From the NCBI RefSeq assembly GCF_011046245.1, contig NZ_CP049241.1:248001-312000 (forward strand): a DNA stretch of 64,000 nucleotides, read 5' to 3'. The first letter of the stretch is position 1; each line of letters begins with the position of its first letter. The notes beneath the pieces are model-generated. The model saw only the letters and a list, made by a program, of their open reading frames with translations, searched no databases and was not told the origin of the DNA. The translations under genes were made by a program, and so were the position numbers. The stretch is from Allorhizobium pseudoryzae. Its GTDB lineage: Bacteria > Pseudomonadota > Alphaproteobacteria > Rhizobiales > Rhizobiaceae. This document shows, one piece after another, positions 28,415-37,634 of this stretch.

Positions 28415-29659
28415 TTATGCTACGACTGCAAGCTTGGCCTGATCACCCTGAAGCCGGTTGATCATGAAATTGCGATACCACTCGACGAACTGCATGACAC
28501 CGCCTTCATGGTCCGGCGAATAGGGGCCGGGTTCATAGGCGGGCGAACGGATGCCGAAGGCGTTTTCCTCGACGATCGACCGGTCCTGGTCATTGGTCAT
28601 GTTCCAGACATGGGTCAGTTCTTCGAGATCGTAATCGACGCCTTCCACCGCATCCTTGTGCACGAGCCAGGTGGTGGTGACGGCGGTTTCCTCCGCCGAA
28701 ATCGGCAGCACCCGGAAGGAGATCGCGTGGTCGCCCAGCATGTGGTTCCAGGTGGTCGGGTAATGGAAGAGCAGCATGGTGCCGATATGGCTGATCGTCA
28801 CGTCATCCGACAGCGGGCGCTTGACGGCGCGCTGTCCGGACATGGTGTAGCTTTCGGCATCCTGGATCAGCGGCATGCGGGCCACACGGAACTGGCCGCT
28901 CTGGTGCATGTTGAAGCTGCTCGGCAGGCCGGCACCCTCGCAACGCTCCCAATGCTCGGAAATGAACGGATCGTCGGCGGCACCCTGCACGCCGGTCGCC
29001 GTCGGCGCCTCCGGATAGGTGCGGCAGAGTTCCGGGTGGTTGCCGGCGCAATGGTAGCATTCGCGGTTGTTTTCCCAGACGAGCTTCCAGTTGCCCTTTT
29101 CGATGATGGTGTTCTTGTGAGCGACCTTCGCTTCCGAGAGGCGGTGCGGCGCCATGTAAGGCTCGACGGTGGCGCGCACGGGGGCGAAATCCGGCGCCTC
29201 GTTGGCCAGACAGATGAAGATGTAACCGCCGACGGTCTCACAATGGACCGGCTTCATGCCGAATTGCGACTTGTCGAAATCCTCGCCCATCTGGCGGGCG
29301 AAGACGAGCGAACCATCGAGATCATAGGTCCATTGGTGGTAGGGGCAGACGAGCTTGGCGGACGCGCCCTTGTCCTGCGTGCAGACCCGGTGGCCACGGT
29401 GGCGGCAGGTGTTGTGGAAGGCGCGGATCAGCTTGTCGCGGCCGCGCACCACGACGACCGGGTAATCGCCGATCTGAACCGTGAAATAGTTGCCCGCCTT
29501 CGGAATTTCGCAGTCGTGGCCAAGGAACAGCCAGTCGCGATACCAGATCATCTCCAGATCGAGGCGATAGTAATCCGGATCGATATAGAAGGGCTGCTCA
29601 AGGCTGAAGCCTTCGCGCTGGTTCTTGAGCTGCCGCAGCACCGTGTTGCGAATATCCAT
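28415..29659 (-). CDS. gbcA: Rieske oxygenase large subunit, GbcA-type (glycine betaine demethylase)
   Basis: A 414-residue ring-hydroxylating-type oxygenase. The Rieske [2Fe-2S] ligands are C85, H87 (TCRHRG) and C105, H108 (CPYHQW). The mononuclear iron site is in NNRECYHCAGNHPEL (E200 bridge, H203, H208) with a later Asp in NDQDRS. From memory it resembles GbcA of Pseudomonas closely (RDWLFLGHDCEIPKAGNY and FHNTCRHRG regions). In rhizobia this would let osmoprotectant betaine be used as carbon and nitrogen source. A 480-base gap with repeated and dyad motifs lies upstream. Stachydrine demethylase is the main alternative. Confidence 0.85.
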   Translation of the reverse strand: MDIRNTVLRQLKNQREGFSLEQPFYIDPDYYRLDLEMIWYRDWLFLGHDCEIPKAGNYFTVQIGDYPVVVVRGRDKLIRAFHNTCRHRGHRVCTQDKGASAKLVCPYHQWTYDLDGSLVFARQMGEDFDKSQFGMKPVHCETVGGYIFICLANEAPDFAPVRATVEPYMAPHRLSEAKVAHKNTIIEKGNWKLVWENNRECYHCAGNHPELCRTYPEAPTATGVQGAADDPFISEHWERCEGAGLPSSFNMHQSGQFRVARMPLIQDAESYTMSGQRAVKRPLSDDVTISHIGTMLLFHYPTTWNHMLGDHAISFRVLPISAEETAVTTTWLVHKDAVEGVDYDLEELTHVWNMTNDQDRSIVEENAFGIRSPAYEPGPYSPDHEGGVMQFVEWYRNFMINRLQGDQAKLAVVA

Positions 29660-30139
29660 GGTCTACATTCCTGTCGAAGACGGCGGAGACGGAGGGATTT
29701 TCGCCACAAGCGCAAAACCCGCACCTTCGCCCGCCACGTGGGCCAAGCGTCAACTCTCAAGAACCCGGTTCGGGAAGACCGCAACAAGTGGCAGGTTCGC
29801 CACCGGCAGCGTTCCGCCGTTGCTGGAGGCACAGCGCCGGCTTCGACCGGCCTTGCTCTTCACCGCCCGCGGGAGACGGGGTTTTCGAGTCTGCCTCACT
29901 ATATCCGAGCCGCTGATCCGCCTCACAGTGGACAATGCGACATACGCTTCCGCATTGACGACAAAATGCGACATCCATACCAAACGCGACACCCATGCCG
30001 CAGGAAGCGTATCAGGGGCGGGATTTTGCTGCCTCCCGCACGTTTGCGCCCACCACAAAACGACAAGTCTCGGGAACGGCGCAAGCCACCGTTAAGGAAG
30101 CCGTCATAAACTGGCGCGGCCCACGGGAGTTGATCGGCT
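29660..30139. other. 480-base divergent control region
   Basis: Gene-free stretch between the gbcA-type gene (minus) and the 203-aa gene (plus). It contains a 25-base dyad and three GCGACA-centred repeats at 29933-29999, described separately. I see no convincing open frame, RNA gene or terminator in the rest. Confidence 0.6.
29933..29999. promoter_or_regulatory. Dyad plus three imperfect direct repeats, candidate regulator site
   Basis: CAATGCG (29933-29939) and CGCATTG (29951-29957) form a dyad with an 11-base spacer. Overlapping it are three related elements centred on GCGACA: AATGCGACATAC at 29934, AATGCGACATCCATACC at 29965 and AACGCGACACCCATGCC at 29983. They sit about 275 bases from the gbcA ATG and 140 from the divergent GTG. 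This could be an activator site for the demethylase operon; the regulator is unknown. Confidence 0.4.
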
Positions 30140-30751
30140 GTGACCACCAAACCGAAGCTCAGATATTTCGAGGCCAAACCGTTCAGGCCCTCGGTTCCGA
30201 AGCTGAAGCCGGCCGCGCATTCGGAATTTCTGCGCACGGGCAAGATTTCGCGCGACAGCCGGGACTGGCTGCCGGAGGAGAAACGCTACCTCACCTATCA
30301 GGAAGTGGCGGCCCGCACAGAAAAGAAGCTGACGTCTGCCGGCGAAAAGACGCATGAGCGGCTGAACAGCGTTCACCGGTCGATCCGGTTTCCCAAGGTG
30401 ATCTTCTCGCGCTCGCTCGAGGAACAGCCGCATCTCGGCTACTGCCATGTGACGGCAGCGCGGACGATCTTCGGGCGCGACACGCCGATCGACTGGTCCT
30501 TCTACATCTGCAACTTCGTTGCCAGCATCGGCGACGAGACGGACTTTTTCCAGAATATTCGTACCGATTACGGGCGGATGTACTTCGCCGTCGCGATCGA
30601 GGCGGACGACGAAAGCGGAACACGGATCAACCGTCGGGTCCGCGGCAACGGGCTTCTGTTCCGCACCGGCGATCCGGGCGATGCGCTGCGCAACGTGCTG
30701 CTGCTTGGCGCCCGCGACGAGACGCTGCGCGAGATCATCAAGACGCTCTGA
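30140..30751 (+). CDS. Conserved rhizobial protein of unknown function (possibly DUF6656)
   Basis: A 203-residue soluble protein with no signal peptide or membrane helix. It is basic in its first third (KPKLRYFEAKPFRPSVPKLK) and has a more folded-looking C-terminal half (WSFYICNFVASIGDETDFF, MYFAVAIEADDES, GNGLLFRTGDPGDALRNVLLLG). I believe it corresponds to DUF6656 but hold this only loosely. The start is GTG 30140 with GGGAG about ten bases upstream. It lies just before a tsaC/sua5-type gene on the same strand. No function is proposed. Confidence 0.72.
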   Translation: MTTKPKLRYFEAKPFRPSVPKLKPAAHSEFLRTGKISRDSRDWLPEEKRYLTYQEVAARTEKKLTSAGEKTHERLNSVHRSIRFPKVIFSRSLEEQPHLGYCHVTAARTIFGRDTPIDWSFYICNFVASIGDETDFFQNIRTDYGRMYFAVAIEADDESGTRINRRVRGNGLLFRTGDPGDALRNVLLLGARDETLREIIKTL

Positions 30752-30815
30752 GCCGCCGGCCTCCCCGAAAAGAATTTGCGCCGTCTTGCCGTTTGGGTCT
30801 ATGGAAACGGCCATC

Positions 30816-31796
30816 ATGACGGCGCGCATCATCGACATTTCCTGGGAACCGGAGCAGGCTTTGGCCGAGGCTTCCGCGCGTCTGGCCGAGGGCCTTCCCG
30901 TCGCCATTCCGACGGAGACCGTCTACGGTCTTGCCGCGGATGCGACCAATCCCGCCGCCATCACCCGCATCTACGAGACCAAGGGACGACCGCGCTTCAA
31001 CCCGCTGATCTGCCATATGGCGGATCTCGCCATGGCCGAACGCTACGCGCTCTTCGATCCCTTGTCGCGGCGGCTGGCGGAAAGCTTCTGGCCGGGCCCG
31101 TTGACGCTGGTGCTGCCGCTCAAAACCGATTGCGGCATCCATGCGCTTGCCACCGCCGGACTGGACAGCGTCGGCGTGCGGGTGCCGAAGGGTTTTGCCG
31201 GCGATCTCATCCGCCGTTTCGACCGGCCGCTTGCAGCGCCCAGCGCCAATACCTCCGGCCGCATCAGCCCGACCAGCGCCGAGCATGTGGCCGAGGATCT
31301 GGGGGACAAGCTTGCCCTGATCCTGGATGGCGGCCAGGCCGATGTCGGCGTCGAATCCACCATCGTCAAGGTCGAGGGCGAGCGCATCCGGCTGTTGCGA
31401 CCCGGCGGGATTGCGGCAGAGGACATTGAGCGCGTGGCGAGGCGGACCGTCGAGCGGCAGGCCTCTCCTGCCCCGACCATCGAAGCGCCCGGCATGCTCG
31501 CCTCTCACTATGCGCCGAATGCATCCGTGCGCCTCAACGCAACCGCTGTCAGGCCGGGCGAGGTGTTGATCCGCTTCGGCGGGAAGCCCGTCTCGGGAGC
31601 GGATATCGCCTCTGCGGTGTTCGACCTCAGTGCAAGCGGCGACCTGGCGGAAGCGGCGAGCAATCTCTTCGACATGCTGCATGCCGCCGATGCGATGGGC
31701 GCAGGCCGTATCGCCATCGCCGCCATTCCCGACCAGGGACTTGGCGAAGCGATCAATGACCGTCTCATCCGCGCCGCAGCGCCCAGGGACCACTAG
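30816..31796 (+). CDS. sua5: L-threonylcarbamoyladenylate synthase, Sua5 type
   Basis: Makes threonylcarbamoyl-AMP from threonine, bicarbonate and ATP, the first step of the t6A37 modification of ANN-decoding tRNAs. The YrdC domain is clear: LPVAIPTETVYGLAADA, KGRPRFNPLICH, FWPGPLTLVLP, RPLAAPSANTSGRISPTSA and VESTIVKV. A linker with PGMLASHYAP leads into a C-terminal Sua5 domain, so this is the long Sua5 form (326 aa) rather than short TsaC. I chose ATG 30816, which has GGAAACGG upstream; an in-frame ATG at 30801 would add five residues. It is followed 40 bases later by an FAD oxidase gene, possibly co-transcribed. Confidence 0.93.
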   Translation: MTARIIDISWEPEQALAEASARLAEGLPVAIPTETVYGLAADATNPAAITRIYETKGRPRFNPLICHMADLAMAERYALFDPLSRRLAESFWPGPLTLVLPLKTDCGIHALATAGLDSVGVRVPKGFAGDLIRRFDRPLAAPSANTSGRISPTSAEHVAEDLGDKLALILDGGQADVGVESTIVKVEGERIRLLRPGGIAAEDIERVARRTVERQASPAPTIEAPGMLASHYAPNASVRLNATAVRPGEVLIRFGGKPVSGADIASAVFDLSASGDLAEAASNLFDMLHAADAMGAGRIAIAAIPDQGLGEAINDRLIRAAAPRDH

Positions 31797-31836
31797 CCAG
31801 ACACGCGACTTACAGACCAGCAGGAAGGCAATCGCC

Positions 31837-33270
31837 ATGGATCTCCGCAGCCCCTCCTCCGAACTGCTCGCCCGCTTCGCAGCCCTCGTGGGACCGGCGA
31901 ACGCGATGACGGAGGCGGCGGAGATCGCGCCGCGGCTGGTCGAAAATCGCGGCCTCTACCATGGCAAATCCTCGATGATCCTGAAGCCGGGCTCGACCGA
32001 GGAGGTCTCGGCCATCCTGACGCTTGCCAGCGAAACGAAAACCCCGATCGTGCCGCAGACCGGCAATACGGGCCTTGTTGGCGGGCAGACGCCGAGCGAG
32101 GACGGCACCGCCATCATCCTGTCGCTCGAGCGCATGAACCGCATCCGCGACATCGATCCGTTGGCGAACGTCATGGTGGTCGATGCCGGTTGCATTCTGG
32201 CGGATGTGCAGAAGGCGGCGGAGAGCGGGCACCGGCTGTTTCCGCTGTCGCTCGGCTCGGAGGGTTCGTGCCGGATCGGCGGAAACCTCTCGACCAATGC
32301 TGGCGGCACGGCGGTTCTCGCCTATGGAAATATGCGCCAGCTCTGCCTGGGGCTGGAGGTCGTGCTGCCGACCGGCGAAATCTGGGACGGACTTCGCCGG
32401 CTGAAGAAGGACAATACCGGTTACGACCTGCGCGACCTCTTCATCGGCGCGGAAGGCACGCTCGGCGTGATCACCGGGGCGGTGCTGAAGCTATTCCCGC
32501 AGCCGGCCGGCCATCAGGTGGCGTTCGTCGGACTGCCCTCCCCCGATCACGCGCTGTCCCTGTTCGAGAAGGCCTCCAACCTCTGCGGCACGGCGCTGAC
32601 CGGTTACGAACTGATGCCGCGCATCGGCATCGATTTTACCACCCGCCATATCGCCAATGTCCGCGATCCGCTGCCGACCGCGCATGCGTGGTACGTGCTG
32701 GTCGACATCTCAACGAACGATTCCGCCGAGACGGCGGAGGCGATGATGCACAATCTGCTCGAACAGGGGCTGGAAGCCGGCCTGATCGAGGATGCGGTGA
32801 TCGCGAGTTCCGTGGCACAGCAGAAGGCGCTCTGGCACATGCGCGAAAGCATGTCGGATGCGCAGAAGCCGGAAGGCGGATCGATCAAGCACGATGTCTC
32901 CGTACCGGTGTCGAAGATCCCGAGCTTCATGGCGGAGGCGGAAAAACGCGTGCTCGATGCCATGCCCGGCGCGCGTGTCTGCGCCTTCGGCCATCTCGGC
33001 GACGGCAATATCCACTACAACATCTCGCAGCCGGTCGGTGCCGACAAGGCGGCCTTCCTCGCCCGCTGGCGGGAGATGAATGCGATCGTGCATGGGCTGG
33101 TGCTGGAGGCCGGTGGGTCGATTTCCGCCGAGCACGGCATCGGCCAGTTGAAACGCGACGAACTGGCCTTAATCCGCTCCGACATCGAGATCGACCTGAT
33201 GCGCCGCATCAAGCGGAGCTTCGACCCCGCCGGGATCATGAACCCCGGAAAGGTCATCTCACTGCCGTAG
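31837..33270 (+). CDS. FAD-binding oxidoreductase, GlcD/D-2-hydroxyglutarate dehydrogenase family
   Basis: A 477-residue flavoenzyme of the vanillyl-alcohol-oxidase fold. The N-terminal FAD domain has VPQTGNTGLVGGQTPSEDG and SLGSEGSCRIGGNLSTNAGG (pyrophosphate binding) and DLRDLFIGAEGTLGVIT. The C-terminal substrate domain ends with FGHLGDGNIHYNI, the usual metal/substrate histidines, then SAEHGIGQLK and DPAGIMNPGKV. Members oxidise D-lactate, glycolate or D-2-hydroxyglutarate. The sequence pattern favours a D-2-hydroxyacid dehydrogenase, but the substrate is not fixed. ATG 31837 follows AGGAAGG. It is convergent with the DUF1217 gene after an 8-base gap. Confidence 0.9.
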   Translation: MDLRSPSSELLARFAALVGPANAMTEAAEIAPRLVENRGLYHGKSSMILKPGSTEEVSAILTLASETKTPIVPQTGNTGLVGGQTPSEDGTAIILSLERMNRIRDIDPLANVMVVDAGCILADVQKAAESGHRLFPLSLGSEGSCRIGGNLSTNAGGTAVLAYGNMRQLCLGLEVVLPTGEIWDGLRRLKKDNTGYDLRDLFIGAEGTLGVITGAVLKLFPQPAGHQVAFVGLPSPDHALSLFEKASNLCGTALTGYELMPRIGIDFTTRHIANVRDPLPTAHAWYVLVDISTNDSAETAEAMMHNLLEQGLEAGLIEDAVIASSVAQQKALWHMRESMSDAQKPEGGSIKHDVSVPVSKIPSFMAEAEKRVLDAMPGARVCAFGHLGDGNIHYNISQPVGADKAAFLARWREMNAIVHGLVLEAGGSISAEHGIGQLKRDELALIRSDIEIDLMRRIKRSFDPAGIMNPGKVISLP

Positions 33271-33278
33271 GAACGACC

Positions 33279-35579
33279 TTATTTCTGCGCGAGCGAGGTC
33301 AGCAGGTCAGCGCTGATGCCAATGCTGCTTGACGTGCTGGTCAGAATGGACAGGGCCGACGAGGAGGCTTCGCCGTTCTGCAGATCGTACATCACGGTGA
33401 ATTTATCGACCATTTTGCCGACCTTGTCCGGATCTTTCAGATCCTCAAGGTTCATGTACTTCTTGACCAGTTCTGCCTGCTTGTCGACGTCGAGGTTGCT
33501 GAAGCTGTCCGGCAACTGGAAGCTGACGCGGAAGAATTCCAGCAAGGCGGAATCGCTCAGCATGTCGTAGGCGCTGGTCATGGTCGGTGCCATGCGCTCG
33601 AAGTAAAGCGCCAGTCGAACGCCGTTGTTCGTCTCGCCCTGTTCCTCTTCCAGCGTCTGGCGCGTGTATTTGTTCTGCGTCTCGATGATCTTGCCGCGCG
33701 ACTGCGTGCCGTTGTTGAAATCGTCCGTCAGGTTGCCACGCGCATCGAAATTGAACGTGCCGAGGATTTCCGCCCAGACGGAATTTTCCTGCTTGTTGAC
33801 GAAACTGTTCGGGTCGCCCAGATCGGAGGAGAAGACCTGCTTCAGGAAGTTCTTATCGACGGTGCCGGGATCAATGCCATAGGCGGTCAGAACAATATTC
33901 GTTAGCCGGTCGTCGTTGATGAATTCCGAGGCGGTCTGGATGCTGAGCATCTTTTCCGAATAGTAGCTCACCTCGGCCTTTGCATCCTCCTTGGCCTTCG
34001 TCGTCGCGTCCTTGTCGAGGAAACGCGTCTTCATCACCGTATAGTCGGAGGCGATCGAGGTGATCGTGCCCTGCGACTGCGCCGTCAGCGGCACCGTGAC
34101 ATTGCCGTCCTTGCCGAAGTTGAAGGCCTTGGCAAGCGTCAGGTAGCGTTCGTCCTTCAGCCCGTAGACATAGCTCTTCTTGTCTTCCAGATCGCTCTTC
34201 AGGACCTGGCTGATCGTGAATTTCGACACCTCGTCCGGATCGATGCCGACCGCTTTCAGGGCGAAGCTATAGACATCGGACTTGGCCAGGAACTCATCGA
34301 CCGTATCGATCTCGGAGATGGCCGCCTTGTAGAGGCTGATCGCCTTTTCGTCGGCTTTGTCCTGCACATCGTCGTAGGTGTTGTAATAGAGGTTCTTGGT
34401 GGCCTCGGTCTGCGCTGCCGTTTGCGCGCTGCCAACCGCAACCGTGCCATCGGTGTTGAAATTGAAGGCCTGAGCGAGCTTCAGATATTCCGGACGACTT
34501 TTGCCAAAGGTGTTGGCATAGCTGGTCGGATCGTTGAGGTCGCTGGTCAGGATCTGTTCGATCGTCGAACTCACGACCGTGGCGCCCGTGAGACCGTAGG
34601 CGGTCTTGATGAACTTATAGAGCCGGGTATCCGCGATGATATCGGATACATTGTCGACGGTCGCAATCTTCTGCTCGAAATAGGTCGCATCGGCCAGCGC
34701 CGTGGCGGTCGAGACACGTTCCTGCTGGCTCACATAGAGGCTGTTGACCGTCGCCTTCTGGTCGGCCGTCTGCGCGCCCGTGGAAGGCGCCGAGCCATCG
34801 GCGTTGAACTGGAAGGCGTCGGCCATGTCGTAATATTTCTGGATCGTCGCCAGCGAGGCGTCATACCCTGCGATCTCCGCCTTGATCGCTTTCTTCTCGT
34901 TGTCCGTCGTCGCCGCATCCAGGCGGGTATTGGCATCCGACAGCTTGGCGTTCAGATCGTCGCGCTGGGGTCCAAGCGTCTGGTTGATGTAGCTGGAGGA
35001 ATCGCTCGTGTCGCTCGACAGTACGCCGCGGATCAGCGAGCGGGAATAATAGCGCTGATCGATACCGTAGGAGGTCAAAAGATAGTCGCGCAGGCGGTTG
35101 TTGTTGAGGACATCGTCGACGCCGCCGACCTCGTCCATCATGGCGTTGAAGTAGTTCGTCTCCGTGGTGACGTTGTCACCCTGGCTGACCATGGTCTCCG
35201 TATAGAGGTCCACCATCGCACCGACCTGGGTGGACGATTGCGCGGTCTTTTCCGCCGAAGAAAAATTGAAGGCGGTGGCAAAATCGCGATACCGATCGTC
35301 CGCCACGAGATTTGCAAAGCTGTTGTCGTCCGACAGATCGCTTTCCAGGACCTTGCGCATGAAGGCCTTGGCGTAGGTCATGTCCTCCAGGCCGTGGGCC
35401 TTCATGGCATAGGAGTAGAGGCGGTAATCATCAAGGAATTCATCGACGGACGTAACCTTGCCGATGTTCTCCTTGTAATATTCCGCTTCACGGGAGACGG
35501 TCGATTGGTTTGAGACGCGCTTCAGGCTCGCGGAAAGATCCCGCGTGACAAGATCGTAGCTCAGGTAAGTTGATACCAT
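33279..35579 (-). CDS. DUF1217 protein with about six repeat units
   Basis: A 766-residue protein, almost all alpha-helical, built of about six related units of 75-130 residues. Each follows the pattern (Y)(Y/F)...V..(E/D)(F/I)L..(R)LY....KA.G(L/I)(D/E)......(I/V)L.SDL.D..S(F/Y).N......(Y)....AFNF; clear copies begin near residues 33, 140, 290, 405, 520 and 650, the last most degenerate. There is no signal peptide. DUF1217 genes are typically found in rhizobial flagellar clusters, so a motility-associated, perhaps secreted or filament-linked role is plausible but unproven. It is a lone gene here. Confidence 0.85.
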   Translation of the reverse strand: MVSTYLSYDLVTRDLSASLKRVSNQSTVSREAEYYKENIGKVTSVDEFLDDYRLYSYAMKAHGLEDMTYAKAFMRKVLESDLSDDNSFANLVADDRYRDFATAFNFSSAEKTAQSSTQVGAMVDLYTETMVSQGDNVTTETNYFNAMMDEVGGVDDVLNNNRLRDYLLTSYGIDQRYYSRSLIRGVLSSDTSDSSSYINQTLGPQRDDLNAKLSDANTRLDAATTDNEKKAIKAEIAGYDASLATIQKYYDMADAFQFNADGSAPSTGAQTADQKATVNSLYVSQQERVSTATALADATYFEQKIATVDNVSDIIADTRLYKFIKTAYGLTGATVVSSTIEQILTSDLNDPTSYANTFGKSRPEYLKLAQAFNFNTDGTVAVGSAQTAAQTEATKNLYYNTYDDVQDKADEKAISLYKAAISEIDTVDEFLAKSDVYSFALKAVGIDPDEVSKFTISQVLKSDLEDKKSYVYGLKDERYLTLAKAFNFGKDGNVTVPLTAQSQGTITSIASDYTVMKTRFLDKDATTKAKEDAKAEVSYYSEKMLSIQTASEFINDDRLTNIVLTAYGIDPGTVDKNFLKQVFSSDLGDPNSFVNKQENSVWAEILGTFNFDARGNLTDDFNNGTQSRGKIIETQNKYTRQTLEEEQGETNNGVRLALYFERMAPTMTSAYDMLSDSALLEFFRVSFQLPDSFSNLDVDKQAELVKKYMNLEDLKDPDKVGKMVDKFTVMYDLQNGEASSSALSILTSTSSSIGISADLLTSLAQK

Positions 35580-35917
35580 TTCGACGCCTCTTTATCTCCT
35601 GTGCGCACAGATGACGTGCGCGAATGATACATCAACGAAACTTAAAGAATTGCTGTCCTGCCTTCGCACGGCAGGCTTGTCCCGACCTTTCGCGAAGCTG
35701 ATCTTGTGCTGTGACAGAACACGACGGATCTTTTTCACGAAACGGAAACCCTGACGGCTTGGTTTTTGCTAACCATCGGAAGACGCTAGAATTTCTTAAC
35801 CGCAATTTTTAAGCGCTTCTGGAAGTGCGCCGCCTATGTTGAGCCCATCAGAGGACGACAAAGTCCCGACAGAAGACCGGCAAACGGCTCTCAGGTAAAA
35901 CAAGGGTAAGTTTCGAG
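35580..35917. other. 338-base divergent promoter region
   Basis: AT-richer gap between the DUF1217 gene (minus) and the 188-aa gene (plus). It contains a short hairpin at about 35656-35674 (CCTGCC / GGCAGG) and A/T-rich patches near 35810 suitable for promoters. I see no gene and no motif I can name. Confidence 0.5.
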
Positions 35918-36484
35918 ATGACAAATACGGTTCTGAAACCCTCATGGGCAGGTGCAACGCTTCGGCTCGATCCGGCGCGGTTTCCCCAGCAGATCACGTA
36001 CGGGCTGCATGATGCTGCCGGCGATGTCTCCATCACCATCGACGAGCGCGGCGCCGTACTCCGCAAAATCCTTCCCGGCAGCGGGCTTCCGCTGTCGTTC
36101 GCACTGCCGGCGCGCGCCTTCAAGGGTGTTGCCGCCCGCGCCATCGATCACGGAAACGGCGACGTGACCGTGACGCTGGAACTGCATCACGACGATCCGG
36201 ACCTGTGCATTCCGCTGCTTGTCGCCCATGATCTCTGCGACATCGCCGCCGACTGGCGCAGCTGGTCGGAAGCCTTCCGCATTCCGATGCTGATGGTGGA
36301 AGCCGATGGCGTGGCACGCCCGCTGGAAAACCATCTCGGCGACCTGCGCACCCAGGCTGCACGTCCGCGCCGCCGCCATTCCTACTTCGCCGCCCGCCGC
36401 CCCCGCTTCCTGGTCCGCCGCACGACCGGCAGCCTCGGCGTGGCGATGAAGATCGAAGGCAAGGAAATCATTGCCCGCCGCTGA
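35918..36484 (+). CDS. Uncharacterised protein, probably DUF6101 family
   Basis: A 188-residue soluble protein. It starts TNTVLKPSWAGATLRLDP, has a beta-rich middle (DVSITIDERGAVLRKILPG, NGDVTVTLELHHDDPDL), and ends in an Arg-rich tail (RPRRRHSYFAARRPRF, then VRRTTGSLGVAMKIEGKEI). No catalytic motif, signal or membrane helix is visible; the basic tail could contact nucleic acid or membrane lipid. I associate it with rhizobial DUF6101 proteins, with moderate confidence. It is convergent with ubiA and separated from it by a strong bidirectional terminator. Confidence 0.75.
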   Translation: MTNTVLKPSWAGATLRLDPARFPQQITYGLHDAAGDVSITIDERGAVLRKILPGSGLPLSFALPARAFKGVAARAIDHGNGDVTVTLELHHDDPDLCIPLLVAHDLCDIAADWRSWSEAFRIPMLMVEADGVARPLENHLGDLRTQAARPRRRHSYFAARRPRFLVRRTTGSLGVAMKIEGKEIIARR

Positions 36485-36519
36485 ACGGGCAATCCTCGCA
36501 AATCCGACCATACCTCCAG

Positions 36520-36555
36520 CGACACAGGCCCGGTTTCCCTGCCGGGCCTGTGTCG
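36520..36555. terminator. Bidirectional terminator between convergent genes
   Basis: A perfect 14-bp stem (CGACACAGGCCCGG and its complement) with an 8-base loop. It lies 35 bases after the 188-aa gene and 30 bases after the ubiA stop on the other strand. The flanking T-runs are short. Confidence 0.75.
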
Positions 36556-36585
36556 TTGTGCGTCACGGGCGGGCCGCTTGACCGG

Positions 36586-37545
36586 TCAGTTATAGCTGGC
36601 GAGCGAGACGACAAGCGCCAGGAAGATCACCGCGCCGATGCGCCCGTTGAACTTGAAGAGGCGCAGGCATTGGTCCGGGTTGTCGATATCGATGATCAGA
36701 ACCTGCCAGGCGAACATCAAAATGGCGATGGCAAGACCGATAAAGCCGAGAATGCCAACATCGGCGAGGGCAAAGGCGATGATGAAGCACAGCGTGGCGA
36801 GGCCGTAGATAGCGCTCAGCCAAGCCTTGGTATGCTCACCGAACAGGCGCGCCGTGGAGCGCACGCCGACCAGCGCGTCGTCTTCCTTGTCCTGGTGGGC
36901 ATAGATCGTATCGTAGCCGATGGTCCAGAGGATCGCGGCGAGATAGAGCCAGATCGCCGCCCCGTCGAGCCGGCCGAAGAGGGCTGCCCAGCCCATCAGC
37001 GCGCCCCAGGAAAAGGCGAGGCCTAAGAAAAACTGCGGCCAGTCGGTAAAGCGCTTGGCAAACGGATAGATCGCCACCACCAGCAGCGAGGCAAAACCGA
37101 GCCCGATGGTGAAGGTGTTGAACTGCAGGAGCACGACAAGACCGGCCAGCGCCTGCATCACCAGGAAGATCTTGGCACCGAGGCGGCTGACCCGGCCCGA
37201 CGGCAGCGGCCGCGAGCGGGTGCGGGCGACCGCCATATCGATCTTATGATCGACGAGATCGTTATAGGTGCAGCCGGCCCCGCGCATGGCGACCGCGCCG
37301 ATAAAGAAATAGAAGAGATGCGCGAGCTTCAGCTCCAGCGAAAAACCGCCGTCGGGGGCGACATCGGCATTGGCGGCAAGCGCTGCGGACCAGAAACACG
37401 GCCACATCAGGAGCTCCCAGCCGATCGGCCTGTCCCAGCGCGCCAATTGCGCATACGGCCAGAGCGGGCGCGGAAGGACCCGATAGACGAAGTTGTCGGA
37501 AGGCGCGTCGGAGACGCGATCGCTCATGTCCTGTGTGGTGCTCAT
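36586..37545 (-). CDS. ubiA: 4-hydroxybenzoate polyprenyltransferase
   Basis: Inner-membrane enzyme that attaches the polyprenyl tail to 4-hydroxybenzoate in ubiquinone synthesis. The 319 residues contain about eight hydrophobic helices, the first prenyl-diphosphate site NDLVDHKID (N95, D96, D99, D103) with RTRSRPLPSGRVS, and the second Asp site in YDTIYAHQDKEDD. RWDRPIGWELLMWPCFWSA is characteristic of UbiA. ATG 37545 gives a length like other rhizobial UbiA proteins; in-frame starts at 37581 and 37527 are possible. The side chain would come from the polyprenyl synthase at 62339-63355. Confidence 0.94.
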   Translation of the reverse strand: MSTTQDMSDRVSDAPSDNFVYRVLPRPLWPYAQLARWDRPIGWELLMWPCFWSAALAANADVAPDGGFSLELKLAHLFYFFIGAVAMRGAGCTYNDLVDHKIDMAVARTRSRPLPSGRVSRLGAKIFLVMQALAGLVVLLQFNTFTIGLGFASLLVVAIYPFAKRFTDWPQFFLGLAFSWGALMGWAALFGRLDGAAIWLYLAAILWTIGYDTIYAHQDKEDDALVGVRSTARLFGEHTKAWLSAIYGLATLCFIIAFALADVGILGFIGLAIAILMFAWQVLIIDIDNPDQCLRLFKFNGRIGAVIFLALVVSLASYN

Positions 37546-37634
37546 GCCTGCGAGTTCTAAAAGCTTCGCGAGCAAAAGCAACGTCTTCCATCACGGATGA
37601 CGGCAAAGTTCATCGAGCCGTTGCCGCACATCGC

